In this document: positions 1 to 6,085 of the stretch, one piece after another
How positions within the stretch are numbered: the stretch's first letter is position 1
How the letters are laid out: every line of letters starts with the position of its first letter
Source: Chloroflexota bacterium
GTDB lineage: Bacteria > Chloroflexota > Limnocylindria > Limnocylindrales > CSP1-4
Length of the DNA stretch: 7,816 nucleotides
Assembly (NCBI GenBank): GCA_021786915.1
Contig: JAJYMP010000785.1
Location: 1-7,816, forward strand
Direction of reading: 5' to 3'
The notes under the pieces: generated by a model
The model's input: the letters and a program-made list of their open reading frames with translations, nothing else
Told to the model about the DNA's origin: nothing
The model's database searches: none
Made by a program: the position numbers and the translations under genes

Positions 1-1348
1 CAGTCTCGGAACGCATCTGCCCGTGCCACAGCGAGCCGCCCAGCCACAGCGTCCCGTCGGCCTGGACCGCGGCGATCACCGCGCTGGTGCGGGCGTCGCC
101 GGCCGAAGTGTCGCCCGAGGGATCGTCGAAGCGGACGAGCACCTGGTTGAGCACGACGTCGTTGAGGACGCGGATGCCGAGCGACGCCGGGGCCGCCTCG
201 AAGGCCGATGCGAACCGCCGCGCGTGGTCGCAGGTGCGCCCGACCATCGACGCCACGCCCTCGCGCCCCAACGAGCGGATCGCCGCCCAGACGGCGAACC
301 CCCGCGCCCGGCGCGACGACTCGGCCACCCAGTTGTACGGGTCGCGCTCGCCGCCTTCGGTCTCGACATAGTACGCGGCGCCCAGCGTCATCGCCGCGTG
401 GTGCGCGGCCGGCCGTGCGCAGAACACGAGGCCCGAGTCGTACGGGACGTTGAGCCACTTGTGCGCGTCGGTCGTCCAGGAGTCGGCGCGCTCGACGCCC
501 GCGAGCAGGTGGCGCCTCGCCGGGTCCGCCGAGGCCCACAGCCCGAACGCGCCGTCGACGTGGAGCCAGCCGCCATTGGCGCGGACGAGGTCCCCGACCT
601 CCGGCAGCGGGTCGAACGCACCGGTGTTCACGTTGCCGGCCTGGGCGCAGACCAGCGCGGGCCGGTCGATCCCGGCCAGCACCCCGGCCAGCGCATCGGC
701 CCGCATCCGGCCCTGCCCGTCGGTGGGGACGCGGGTCACCCGGTCGCGGCCCATCCCCAGCATCTGGAGCGCCGCGTGGATCGTGACGTGCGCCTCCTCG
801 CCCACCACCACCGGCACGTCGGGTGCGCCGAACAGCCCGTTGCGCTCGACATCCCAGCCGGCCTGCTCCAGCAGCGCGTGGCGGCCCGCGGCGAGCGCCG
901 TGAACGAGGCCATCGTGGCGCCGGTGGTGAACCCCGCCGAGACCCCTGCGGGCAGGCCGAGCAGCTCGGCCGCCCAGCGCGCCGCCGCCTCCTCGGCGAC
1001 GGCCGCCGCTGGCCCCATGACGTACATCGCGGCGTTCTGGTCCCAGACGCTCGCGAGCCAGTCGGCGCCCACCGCGGCGGGCAGCCCGCCGCCGACGACG
1101 AAGCCGAAGTACCGCGGGCCGGCACTGCGGACGATTCCCCCGGACGCCCCCGCCACCAGCGCGTCGAGCGTGGCCACCGGGTCCTCGCCCGTCCCTGAGA
1201 GGGGGCCCCCGAGGCTCTCGCGCAGTTCGGCCACGGAGGCCGTGGGCCCAACCCGGCCAGTGTCGAGGCCGGCCGCCCACGAGCGGGCCAGGTCCGCCGC
1301 GCGGGCGAGGGCGGCGTCGGTGGCGCTGCGCGCGGTCTCGTGGTCCAT
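1..1348 (-). CDS. Group II PLP-dependent amino acid decarboxylase (C-terminus cut by window edge)
   Basis: Reading leftwards from the ATG at 1346-1348, the frame stays open for 449 codons to the window edge. Family members are usually about 460-490 residues, so only a short C-terminal tail is missing. Visible fold type I landmarks are: His187 (EEAHVTIHAAL), expected to stack on the PLP ring; the AGNVNTGAFDP motif around 237-247; Asp265 (HVDGAFG), expected to bind the pyridine nitrogen; and Lys297 (DAHKWLNVPYD), the Schiff-base lysine. The 32-residue Asp-Lys spacing matches aromatic amino acid decarboxylase. GGGAG about 9 nt upstream supports the start. The family decarboxylates amino acids such as aromatic residues, glutamate or aspartate in the cytoplasm; the substrate cannot be read from sequence. 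Bacterial relatives are often labelled 'aspartate aminotransferase family', but the motifs favour decarboxylase. It is divergent from the beta-ureidopropionase gene, so co-regulation is possible but unproven. Confidence 0.9.
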   Translation of the reverse strand, partial: MDHETARSATDAALARAADLARSWAAGLDTGRVGPTASVAELRESLGGPLSGTGEDPVATLDALVAGASGGIVRSAGPRYFGFVVGGGLPAAVGADWLASVWDQNAAMYVMGPAAAVAEEAAARWAAELLGLPAGVSAGFTTGATMASFTALAAGRHALLEQAGWDVERNGLFGAPDVPVVVGEEAHVTIHAALQMLGMGRDRVTRVPTDGQGRMRADALAGVLAGIDRPALVCAQAGNVNTGAFDPLPEVGDLVRANGGWLHVDGAFGLWASADPARRHLLAGVERADSWTTDAHKWLNVPYDSGLVFCARPAAHHAAMTLGAAYYVETEGGERDPYNWVAESSRRARGFAVWAAIRSLGREGVASMVGRTCDHARRFASAFEAAPASLGIRVLNDVVLNQVLVRFDDPSGDTSAGDARTSAVIAAVQADGTLWLGGSLWHGQMRSET

Positions 1349-1547
1349 CGTCGGCTCCCGCTGTGGGCCATCGCCGGGTCACCATTGCCGGGACGGTCGC
1401 GTGATCATCGCGCGGACGCCCCGAACGCGCATGCTCGGCCTGGGCCTGGCGCCACGCGGGGAGACGCCTGACCGGCTTGGGCCCCAAGGCTGCCGATCGG
1501 CCCCGTGCGACCGCGCCAACGGCGCTGTCCGTGCTCCGCGAGCGGCG

Positions 1548-1553
1548 TATGCT
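1548..1553 (+). promoter_or_regulatory. Candidate -10 box (TATGCT) for the beta-ureidopropionase gene
   Basis: TATGCT matches the bacterial -10 consensus at the key first, second and last positions and lies 109 bp before the ATG at 1657. The hexamer 17 bp upstream (CTGTCC) matches TTGACA at only 3 of 6 positions, so this rests on the -10 alone. Similar boxes precede three other genes in the window. Confidence 0.3.
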
Positions 1554-1563
1554 CAGCCCCATT

Positions 1564-1616
1564 GACCGCTGCGGGCGGATGCCCGCGGGCTCGCCGGCCC
1601 AGGACGCGGGACGGTC
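1564..1616 (+). promoter_or_regulatory. Possible branched RNA structure in the beta-ureidopropionase leader
   Basis: GACCG (1564-1568) can pair with CGGTC (1612-1616). The enclosed segment holds two hairpins: GCGGGC/GCCCGC with a GGAT loop (1571-1586) and GGGC/GCCC with a 6-nt loop (1587-1600). Together this would make a three-way junction about 40 nt before the start codon. It matches no riboswitch class I recognise. Short GC stems arise easily by chance here, so it is only a candidate. Confidence 0.2.
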
Positions 1617-1656
1617 GGGTCCATCAGCGCGAGGCACTTCGAGGAGGCAGTTCGCG

Positions 1657-2508
1657 ATGCCCCGTATCGTCCGAGGCGCACTCCTGCAGGCTACCTGGAC
1701 CGGCGACAAGGAGTCGATGATCCAGAAGCACGAGCAGTACGTGCACCAGGCGAAGCAGCAGGGTGCCCAGTTCATGCTCTTCCAGGAGCTGTTCTACGGG
1801 CCCTACTTCTGTCAGGTCCAGGACAAGAAGTACTACTCCTACACCGAGTACATCCCCGACGGGCCCACCACCAAGCGCTTCCAGGCGCTGGCGAAGGAGA
1901 CCGGGATGGTCCTCGTCGTGCCGATGTACGAGGAGGACAGCCAGACCACCGGGATCTACTACAACACGGCAGCGGTGATCGACGCCGACGGGACGTACCT
2001 GGGCAAGTACCGCAAGACCCACATCCCGCACGTCGAGGGGTTCTGGGAGAAGTTCTACTTCCGCCCCGGCAACCTGGGCTACCCGGTGTTCCAGACGGCC
2101 GTCGGCAAGATCGGCGTCTACATCTGCTACGACCGCCACTTCCCGGAGGGCGCCCGCGCCCTTGGGCTCAACGGCGCCGAGATCGTCCTGATCCCGTCGG
2201 CCACCTCGCGCGGCCTGTCCGAGTACCTGTGGCGCGTGGAGCAGGTCAGCCACTCGCTCGCCAACGGCTACTTCATCGGGACCATCAATCGGGTGGGCAT
2301 CGAGAAGGAGATCGGGCCGGACGACTTCTACGGCCAGAGCTACTTCGTGGACCCGCTCGGCCAGTTCGTCGGCGCGGTCGGCAGCCCCTACGACGAGGAG
2401 CTGATCGTCCGCGACCTCGACCTCGACGTGATCTCCAAGGTCCGCCAGACGTGGCAGTTCTACCGCGATCGTCGGCCGGACATGTACGGAGACCTGGTCA
2501 AGCCGTAG
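1657..2508 (+). CDS. pydC: Beta-ureidopropionase (N-carbamoyl-beta-alanine amidohydrolase), nitrilase superfamily
   Basis: This 283-residue protein is a cytoplasmic carbon-nitrogen hydrolase. The nitrilase triad is visible as Glu44 (FQELFYGPYFC), Lys120 (KYRKTHIPH) and Cys157 (YICYDRHFPEG). Matches to the beta-ureidopropionase branch, recalled from the eukaryotic enzyme, include GNLGYPVFQT (138-147), NGAEIVLIPSAT (172-183), LSEYLW (187-192) and INRVGIE (210-216). The family hydrolyses N-carbamoyl-beta-alanine or N-carbamoyl-3-aminoisobutyrate to the beta-amino acid, CO2 and NH3, the last step of reductive pyrimidine breakdown. N-carbamoylputrescine or D-carbamoylase activity is a less likely alternative. 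The ATG at 1657 is chosen because GAGGAGG lies about 9 nt upstream and MPRIVRGALLQ fits the usual N-terminus; the frame opens further upstream without family-like sequence. A dihydropyrimidinase gene in the same direction supports the call. The gene symbol is functional shorthand. Confidence 0.88.
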   Translation: MPRIVRGALLQATWTGDKESMIQKHEQYVHQAKQQGAQFMLFQELFYGPYFCQVQDKKYYSYTEYIPDGPTTKRFQALAKETGMVLVVPMYEEDSQTTGIYYNTAAVIDADGTYLGKYRKTHIPHVEGFWEKFYFRPGNLGYPVFQTAVGKIGVYICYDRHFPEGARALGLNGAEIVLIPSATSRGLSEYLWRVEQVSHSLANGYFIGTINRVGIEKEIGPDDFYGQSYFVDPLGQFVGAVGSPYDEELIVRDLDLDVISKVRQTWQFYRDRRPDMYGDLVKP

Positions 2509-2563
2509 TCCCTGACGCCCGGCCTGACGCACCCAGGGGTGTCGAGGGCCGCCGGGCATCGGG

Positions 2564-2569
2564 TATGAT
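2564..2569 (+). promoter_or_regulatory. Candidate -10 box (TATGAT) for the oxidoreductase gene
   Basis: TATGAT differs from TATAAT at one position and lies 82 bp before the ATG at 2646, in the gap after the beta-ureidopropionase gene. No good -35 hexamer is present 16-18 bp upstream. If used, transcription would begin near 2576, at the left base of the hairpin at 2576-2609. It would give the oxidoreductase gene its own promoter inside the cluster. Confidence 0.4.
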
Positions 2570-2575
2570 CCCGCG

Positions 2576-2609
2576 CGGCTCGGCTGCCAGGAGGAGGGCA
2601 GCCGAGCCG
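2576..2609 (+). promoter_or_regulatory. Perfect 13-bp stem-loop with AGGAGGAG loop, between beta-ureidopropionase and oxidoreductase genes
   Basis: CGGCTCGGCTGCC (2576-2588) pairs perfectly with GGCAGCCGAGCCG (2597-2609) around the 8-nt loop AGGAGGAG. A moderately T-rich tail (TTCGCTTCT) follows. It lies 67 nt after the beta-ureidopropionase stop and 36 nt before the oxidoreductase start. It could be an intrinsic terminator or attenuator for readthrough from upstream, or a stabilising 5'-end hairpin if transcription starts at the TATGAT box. The Shine-Dalgarno-like loop could also bind a protein or RNA. The true ribosome binding site (GGAGGG, 2636-2641) lies outside the stem. Confidence 0.6.
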
Positions 2610-2645
2610 TTCGCTTCTCCGGGACGTCCCCGGTCGGAGGGTGCG

Positions 2646-3641
2646 ATGCAGTTCGGGTTCACGCTCAAACCGGACCACACGATCGAGCGGACGCTGGCGT
2701 TGACCCGCCAGGCCGAGGCCGCAGGCTTCGGCTACGGCTGGCTGTTCGATTCCCACGTGCTGTGGCGGGACCCGTACCCGCTGCTCACGCTCATGGCGCA
2801 GGCCACCGAGGACATGCACCTGGGCACCTGCGTCACCAACCCTGCCACACGCGAGCCGACGGTCACGGCGTCGGCGCTCGCTGTGCTGCAGGAGCTCTCG
2901 GGCGGGCGGATGGAGCTGGGCATCGGGCGCGGCGACTCGTCGCGCCGGGTGCTGGGCAAGCAGCCGACGTCGATGCGGGACCTCGAGCAGGCCGTGCACG
3001 TGATCCGGGCGCTGGCCGAGGGCCACTCGATCGAGTTCGAGGGCGCCATGCTCGAGCTGCCCTGGGTGGGCGCCGAGCACCCGCTGCCGGTGTGGATCGC
3101 GGGCTATGGGCCGGTCGCGCTCAAGCTCACTGGCCGGATCGCCGACGGCGCGATGCTCCAGATCGGCGACCCGGACCTCATCCGCTGGTTCGTCTCGCAG
3201 GTCCGCGCGTCGGCCGAGGCATCGGGCCGGGACCCGAACGCGGTCAAGGTGATGGCCGCGGCGCCCGCGCACGTGGGCGACCTGGCCGACGGCCGCGACC
3301 GCACCCGCTGGTTCCCGGCGCTCGTGTCGAACCACGTGGTCGACCTCGTGAACAAGTATCCCCGCGAGGACCTGCCGCAGGAGCTGACCACCTACATCCG
3401 CAACCGCGAGGGCTACGACTACCTGCACCACGCTGAGGTGGGCTCCTCGAACGCGGCATTCGTCTCGGACGAGATCGTCGACCGGTTCTGCCTGGTCGGC
3501 CCGCCCGAGGCGCACATCCAGCGGCTCCGGGAGCTGGCCGACGCCGGCGTGGACCAGTTCAACCTCTACCTGATGAACGGCAACGAGGAGGAGCAGCTCG
3601 AGCTCTACGGGCGCGAGATCATCCCGGCGCTGCGAAGCTGA
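2646..3641 (+). CDS. Luciferase-like (LLM class) flavin/F420-dependent oxidoreductase
   Basis: This 331-residue protein belongs to the bacterial luciferase-like superfamily, TIM barrels using FMN or coenzyme F420. Landmarks are the N-terminal strand MQFGFTLKP, LGTCVTNPATREPTVTA (59-75), LSGGRMELGIGRGDSSRR (84-101), the typical phosphate-binding segment, PVWIAGYGPVALKLTGRIAD (148-167), and a C-terminal FCLVGPPEAHIQRLRELADAGVD (281-303). It resembles the TIGR03842 (CPS_4043) group as I recall it. FMN and F420 cannot be told apart by eye. GGAGGG about 5 nt before the ATG at 2646 sets the start; an in-frame ATG at 2567 lies across the hairpin and lacks a site. It sits between the two pyrimidine-catabolic hydrolases, so it probably acts on a pyrimidine, hydantoin or related ring. 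A RutA-like uracil oxygenase is an alternative, but it is shorter than RutA (about 380 residues, from memory). Confidence 0.85.
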   Translation: MQFGFTLKPDHTIERTLALTRQAEAAGFGYGWLFDSHVLWRDPYPLLTLMAQATEDMHLGTCVTNPATREPTVTASALAVLQELSGGRMELGIGRGDSSRRVLGKQPTSMRDLEQAVHVIRALAEGHSIEFEGAMLELPWVGAEHPLPVWIAGYGPVALKLTGRIADGAMLQIGDPDLIRWFVSQVRASAEASGRDPNAVKVMAAAPAHVGDLADGRDRTRWFPALVSNHVVDLVNKYPREDLPQELTTYIRNREGYDYLHHAEVGSSNAAFVSDEIVDRFCLVGPPEAHIQRLRELADAGVDQFNLYLMNGNEEEQLELYGREIIPALRS

Positions 3642-3650
3642 CCGGGAATG

Positions 3651-3685
3651 GCGCGCTGAGGGGCGCGGGGCATCGCTCGGCGCGC
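3651..3685 (+). terminator. Candidate terminator hairpin after the oxidoreductase gene
   Basis: GCGCGCTGAG (3651-3660) pairs with CTCGGCGCGC (3676-3685) through 10 bp with one G-T wobble, around a 15-nt loop. It begins 9 nt after the TGA. No U-run follows, so it could be a weak intrinsic terminator or a 3'-end stabilising hairpin. Confidence 0.4.
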
Positions 3686-3741
3686 GCCCGCCTTACCGCC
3701 TGCCTGACGGCCTGCCGCTGCGCAGCCACCGTCGTACTGGG

Positions 3742-3756
3742 CGAGAGGTCCTCTCG
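3742..3756. promoter_or_regulatory. Perfect palindrome CGAGAGG-T-CCTCTCG (candidate operator)
   Basis: Two exact 7-bp half sites are separated by one base, 45 bp before the small ORF start. A 7-1-7 symmetry is too tight for a normal RNA hairpin loop, which favours binding by a dimeric protein. No second copy was noticed elsewhere in the window. Confidence 0.35.
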
Positions 3757-3801
3757 ACCCCGGAACCCCCGGAGCCGACAATTGCGGCGGAGGTATCCGA
3801 C

Positions 3802-3990
3802 ATGTCAGCGCTGTCCAGGCCCCGCCGCCCCGATCCTCGCTGGGAGGAGGACGGGCCGGCCGCGCGCCGCGAGTACCGGCGCCGCCGCATGCGCGAGCTG
3901 GCGTCGTTCGCGACCTCGCTCGTCGCAGCCGTGATGGCCGGCGCCGCCCTCGCGCTCCGGCTCGGGGCCGCCCTGCTCAGCCGCGGATAG
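3802..3990 (+). CDS. Possible small single-pass membrane protein (62 aa)
   Basis: The gene is not recognised. GGAGG (3789-3793) lies 8 nt before the ATG, good support for translation. The product has a charged, arginine-rich N-terminal half (residues about 6-31, including REYRRRRMRE) followed by a hydrophobic stretch (about 35-59, FATSLVAAVMAGAALALRLG) interrupted by one Arg. This would suit one transmembrane helix with the basic N-terminus in the cytoplasm (positive-inside rule). It lies between the oxidoreductase and dihydropyrimidinase genes in the same direction, ending 106 bp before the latter. It could be a small accessory or transporter-associated peptide, or a chance open frame in GC-rich sequence. 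No function is assigned. Confidence 0.42.
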   Translation: MSALSRPRRPDPRWEEDGPAARREYRRRRMRELASFATSLVAAVMAGAALALRLGAALLSRG

Positions 3991-4023
3991 CGCAAACCCC
4001 CTCCGAGGCGCCGTGCCCGGGTC

Positions 4024-4029
4024 TACGAT
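4024..4029 (+). promoter_or_regulatory. Candidate -10 box (TACGAT) for dihydropyrimidinase
   Basis: TACGAT lies 73 bp before the ATG at 4097 and keeps the TA...T pattern. No clear -35 is seen. A small hairpin follows in the leader (4044-4061, CACCC-C-GT/AC-GGGTG with a bulged C). Evidence is limited to the box, its position and its likeness to boxes ahead of the other genes. Confidence 0.28.
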
Positions 4030-4096
4030 GGGCCGACACGCGCCACCCCGTCCGACGGGTGCAGCCGGCGGGGCATCCCAACGCCAAGGAGGAAGG

Positions 4097-5488
4097 ATGC
4101 GCACCCTGTTCGCCAACGGCACGATCGTCACTGCCGATGGCTCCTACCGAGCGGACGTGCTCGTCGAGGGCGAGACGATCGCGCAGATCGGTGCCGGCCT
4201 CGCAGCCTCGGTGACTGCCGACGAGGTGATCGACGCCGCCGGCAAGTACATCATCCCCGGCGGGATCGACGCCCACACGCACATGAAGCTGCCGTTCGGC
4301 GGCACCTACGCGAAGGACGACTTCGAGACCGGCACCCGCGCCGCTGCGTTCGGCGGGACGACGACCATCGTGGACTTCGCGGTGCAGTCGAAGGGCGAGA
4401 CGCTGCACCAGGGCCTCGACAAGTGGTTCGCGCTGGCCGAGGGCATGGCCGTCGCCGACTACGGCTTCCACATGATCATGTCCGACGTCACGGACGCCTC
4501 GCTGCCCGAGATGGACCAGCTGGTCGACGAGGGCGTCCCGGACTTCAAGCTGTTCACCGCATACCCGGGCGTCTTCTACTCGCCCGACGACCACATCTTC
4601 CGCGCCCTCAAGCAGACCGCCAAGAACGGCGGCCTGATCCTGATGCACGCGGAGAACGGGCCGGTCATCGACGTCCTGGCGGCCGACCAGATCGCGAAGG
4701 GGGTCACCGACCCGATCGGACACGGCCTGGCGCGCGACTCCCGGATGGAGGGCGAGGCGACCAACCGCGTCATCCGCATGGCGGAGGTCGCGGGCGCGCC
4801 GGTCTACTTCGTCCACATGTCGGCCAAGGAAGCGCTCAAGGCGCTGCGCGAGGCCCGCAGCCGCGGCGCGATGGCATGGGCGGAGACGTGCCCGCAGTAC
4901 CTGTACCTCTCGCTCGACGACCTCGGTCACGGGTTCGAGGGCGCCAAGTTCGTCTGCTCGCCGCCCCTCCGGACCCCCGACCACGCGGTCGAGCTCTGGA
5001 ACGCGCTCAAGCGCGACGACATCGCCCTCGTCGGCACCGACCACTGCCCGTTCGACTTCCACGGGCAGAAGGAGATGGGCCGCGGCGACTTCCGCAAGAT
5101 CCCCAACGGCCTGCCCGGCGTCGAGGAGCGGGTCGACCTGATGCACCAGGCCGTCGCCGACGGCAAGCTCTCGAAGGAGCGCTGGGTGGAGGTCGTGTCC
5201 ACCGCGCCCGCCAAGATGTTCGGGATGTACCCGCGGAAGGGCGCCATCGCGGTCGGGTCCGACGCCGACATCGTGGTCTACGACCCCAACCGCAAGCACG
5301 TCCTCTCGGCCAAGACGCACCACATGGACGTCGACTACTCGTGCTACGAGGGCATGACGGTCCAGGGCGGCTCGGACATCGTGATGTCCCGCGGCTCGGT
5401 CATCGTCCGCAACGGCGAGTTCACCGGGCGCAAGGGCGCCGGCAAGTACATCAAGCGATCGCGCGCCGCGTTCCCGCGCATCAGCTAG
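4097..5488 (+). CDS. pydB: Dihydropyrimidinase / D-hydantoinase
   Basis: This 463-residue protein, normal length for the family, is a cyclic amidohydrolase with a two-metal TIM-barrel site. All expected ligands are present: His60 and His62 (IDAHTHMKLPFGG), Lys151 (FKLFTAYPG; normally carboxylated to bridge the metals), His184 (LILMHAENG), His240 (VYFVHMS) and Asp315 (VGTDHCPFD). Tyr156, Ser288 (VCSPPLR) and Asn337 (KIPNGLPG) match substrate-binding positions of known D-hydantoinases. It hydrolyses 5,6-dihydrouracil or dihydrothymine to the N-carbamoyl-beta-amino acid, the substrate of beta-ureidopropionase encoded upstream, and may also accept 5-substituted hydantoins. AAGGAGGAA, ending 2-3 nt before the ATG at 4097, sets the start although the frame is open further upstream. 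The combination favours reductive pyrimidine catabolism over allantoin degradation. The symbol is functional shorthand. Confidence 0.93.
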   Translation: MRTLFANGTIVTADGSYRADVLVEGETIAQIGAGLAASVTADEVIDAAGKYIIPGGIDAHTHMKLPFGGTYAKDDFETGTRAAAFGGTTTIVDFAVQSKGETLHQGLDKWFALAEGMAVADYGFHMIMSDVTDASLPEMDQLVDEGVPDFKLFTAYPGVFYSPDDHIFRALKQTAKNGGLILMHAENGPVIDVLAADQIAKGVTDPIGHGLARDSRMEGEATNRVIRMAEVAGAPVYFVHMSAKEALKALREARSRGAMAWAETCPQYLYLSLDDLGHGFEGAKFVCSPPLRTPDHAVELWNALKRDDIALVGTDHCPFDFHGQKEMGRGDFRKIPNGLPGVEERVDLMHQAVADGKLSKERWVEVVSTAPAKMFGMYPRKGAIAVGSDADIVVYDPNRKHVLSAKTHHMDVDYSCYEGMTVQGGSDIVMSRGSVIVRNGEFTGRKGAGKYIKRSRAAFPRIS

Positions 5489-5502
5489 GGACGCCGCCTC
5501 TC

Positions 5503-5535
5503 ACGACCCCCGTGGGCTCGCCCCGCGGGGGTCGT
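5503..5535. terminator. Bidirectional terminator hairpin between convergent genes
   Basis: ACGACCCCCG (5503-5512) pairs perfectly with CGGGGGTCGT (5526-5535). The interior can add one G-U and three G-C pairs, giving up to 14 bp with a 5-nt loop. It starts 14 nt after the dihydropyrimidinase stop and ends 19 nt before the end of the convergent ACT gene, so it can serve both. The rightward side is followed by TTCTGTGT, a weak U-rich tail; the leftward side lacks one. Confidence 0.7.
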
Positions 5536-5554
5536 TCTGTGTCCGCGGGACTCC

Positions 5555-5965
5555 TCAGTTGACGCCGACGAGGTCCTCCGCGTGCTGGCCCAGGGCCTGT
5601 CGAGCCGTGGTCACGTCGTCCACGCAGAAGGCCCATTCGGCGAAGCCCGGGCGCTCCCCCGCCTTCACCACGCCCGTGACGGTCACGCCGGCCTGCGCGA
5701 GGCGGTCGGCAATGTCCCCGAAGGCGCCGGGCCGATCGGGAACCTCGACCATGAGCGGCTCGCCCTCGATGAACGGGTGGCCGAGGCCCTTGATGACGCG
5801 CCGCGCTGCGTCATCGTCGGTCGTGGTGACGAACAGGCACTCCAGCGGCCCGCTGCCGACGCACGCGACATGCGCGATCTCGATCCTGAAGGCCTCGAAG
5901 GCCTTGATGAGGCGGGTCAGCTCGCCCGGGTGGTTGTCGAGCTGGACGACGAATTGGCGGGCCAT
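5555..5965 (-). CDS. Tandem ACT-domain protein (136 aa)
   Basis: The product is two ACT-like ligand-binding domains with no catalytic part. The first covers about residues 3-60 (FVVQLDNHPGELTRLIKAF, then LECLFVTTTDDDAARRVI). The second covers about 71-126 (LMVEVPDRPGAFGDIADRL, then FAEWAFCVDDVTTARQAL). Each has the typical D-x-PG turn between strand 1 and helix 1 (DNHPGEL, DRPGAFG), where ACT domains often bind amino acids. The likely role is a cytoplasmic sensor or regulatory partner; the ligand is unknown. The ATG at 5963-5965 is preceded on the minus strand by GGAGAGG; longer versions of the frame would overlap the divergent monooxygenase-like gene and lack family-like sequence. It converges on dihydropyrimidinase across a shared terminator and is divergent from the LsrG-like gene across 159 bp. 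Confidence 0.82.
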   Translation of the reverse strand: MARQFVVQLDNHPGELTRLIKAFEAFRIEIAHVACVGSGPLECLFVTTTDDDAARRVIKGLGHPFIEGEPLMVEVPDRPGAFGDIADRLAQAGVTVTGVVKAGERPGFAEWAFCVDDVTTARQALGQHAEDLVGVN

Positions 5966-6085
5966 CTGCGCACCTCTCCGGCGGGCCTGGCGGCCCGGCA
6001 TGACGGGGCCATCCTCTCGGCACGCGGCCGGGCGGGCCAGTGCCCTTCGGGGAAGTCCAGACCCGCCACTCGGCGCCGCGGCGGG

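Larger units (their letters stand above)
1349..1656. other. Divergent intergenic region (308 bp) with candidate promoter and structured leader
   Basis: This gap separates the leftward decarboxylase from the rightward beta-ureidopropionase gene and must hold both promoters. It contains a TATGCT box at 1548-1553 for the rightward gene, a GC-rich foldable stretch at 1564-1616, an imperfect palindrome CGCGTGATCATCGCG at 1398-1412 close to the decarboxylase start, and CTTGG/CCAAG with a 3-nt loop at 1476-1488. The palindromes could be operators, but short inverted repeats are common by chance at this GC content. No convincing -10 box was found for the decarboxylase. No small gene with a good ribosome binding site was seen. 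An upstream in-frame ATG at 1477 for the rightward gene has no Shine-Dalgarno and encodes sequence unlike the family. Confidence 0.5.
3642..3801. other. Intergenic region after the oxidoreductase gene
   Basis: From the oxidoreductase stop to dihydropyrimidinase (3642-4096) there are 455 bp, whose only candidate gene is the small ORF at 3802. This first part holds a GC-rich hairpin right after the stop and a perfect palindrome at 3742-3756. No leftward gene is convincing: open frames on the minus strand lack ribosome binding sites and recognisable protein features. Confidence 0.5.

Noticed and set aside
23..1198. Long rightward open frame opposite the decarboxylase
   Set aside because: Its product is Arg/Gly/His-rich low-complexity sequence with no family motifs, while the opposite strand encodes a clear PLP decarboxylase.
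450..1565. Rightward open frame of 371 codons crossing the decarboxylase start
   Set aside because: The composition is typical of a frame shadow in GC-rich DNA; no ribosome binding site or recognisable domain.
1477..1656. 60-residue N-terminal extension of beta-ureidopropionase
   Set aside because: The upstream ATG lacks a Shine-Dalgarno and the extension does not look like family sequence; GAGGAGG supports 1657.
2567..2645. Alternative start at 2567 for the oxidoreductase
   Set aside because: This ATG overlaps the TATGAT box, and the extension would translate the perfect hairpin. GGAGGG and the family N-terminus support 2646.
1624..3515. Leftward open frames opposite the beta-ureidopropionase and oxidoreductase genes
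   Set aside because: Long antisense frames are expected with strong third-position GC bias; products are Val/Arg/Asp-rich without domains.
3977..5323. 448-codon leftward frame opposite dihydropyrimidinase
   Set aside because: It mirrors the codon bias of dihydropyrimidinase, whose metal ligands are all intact; no start signal or domain on the minus strand.
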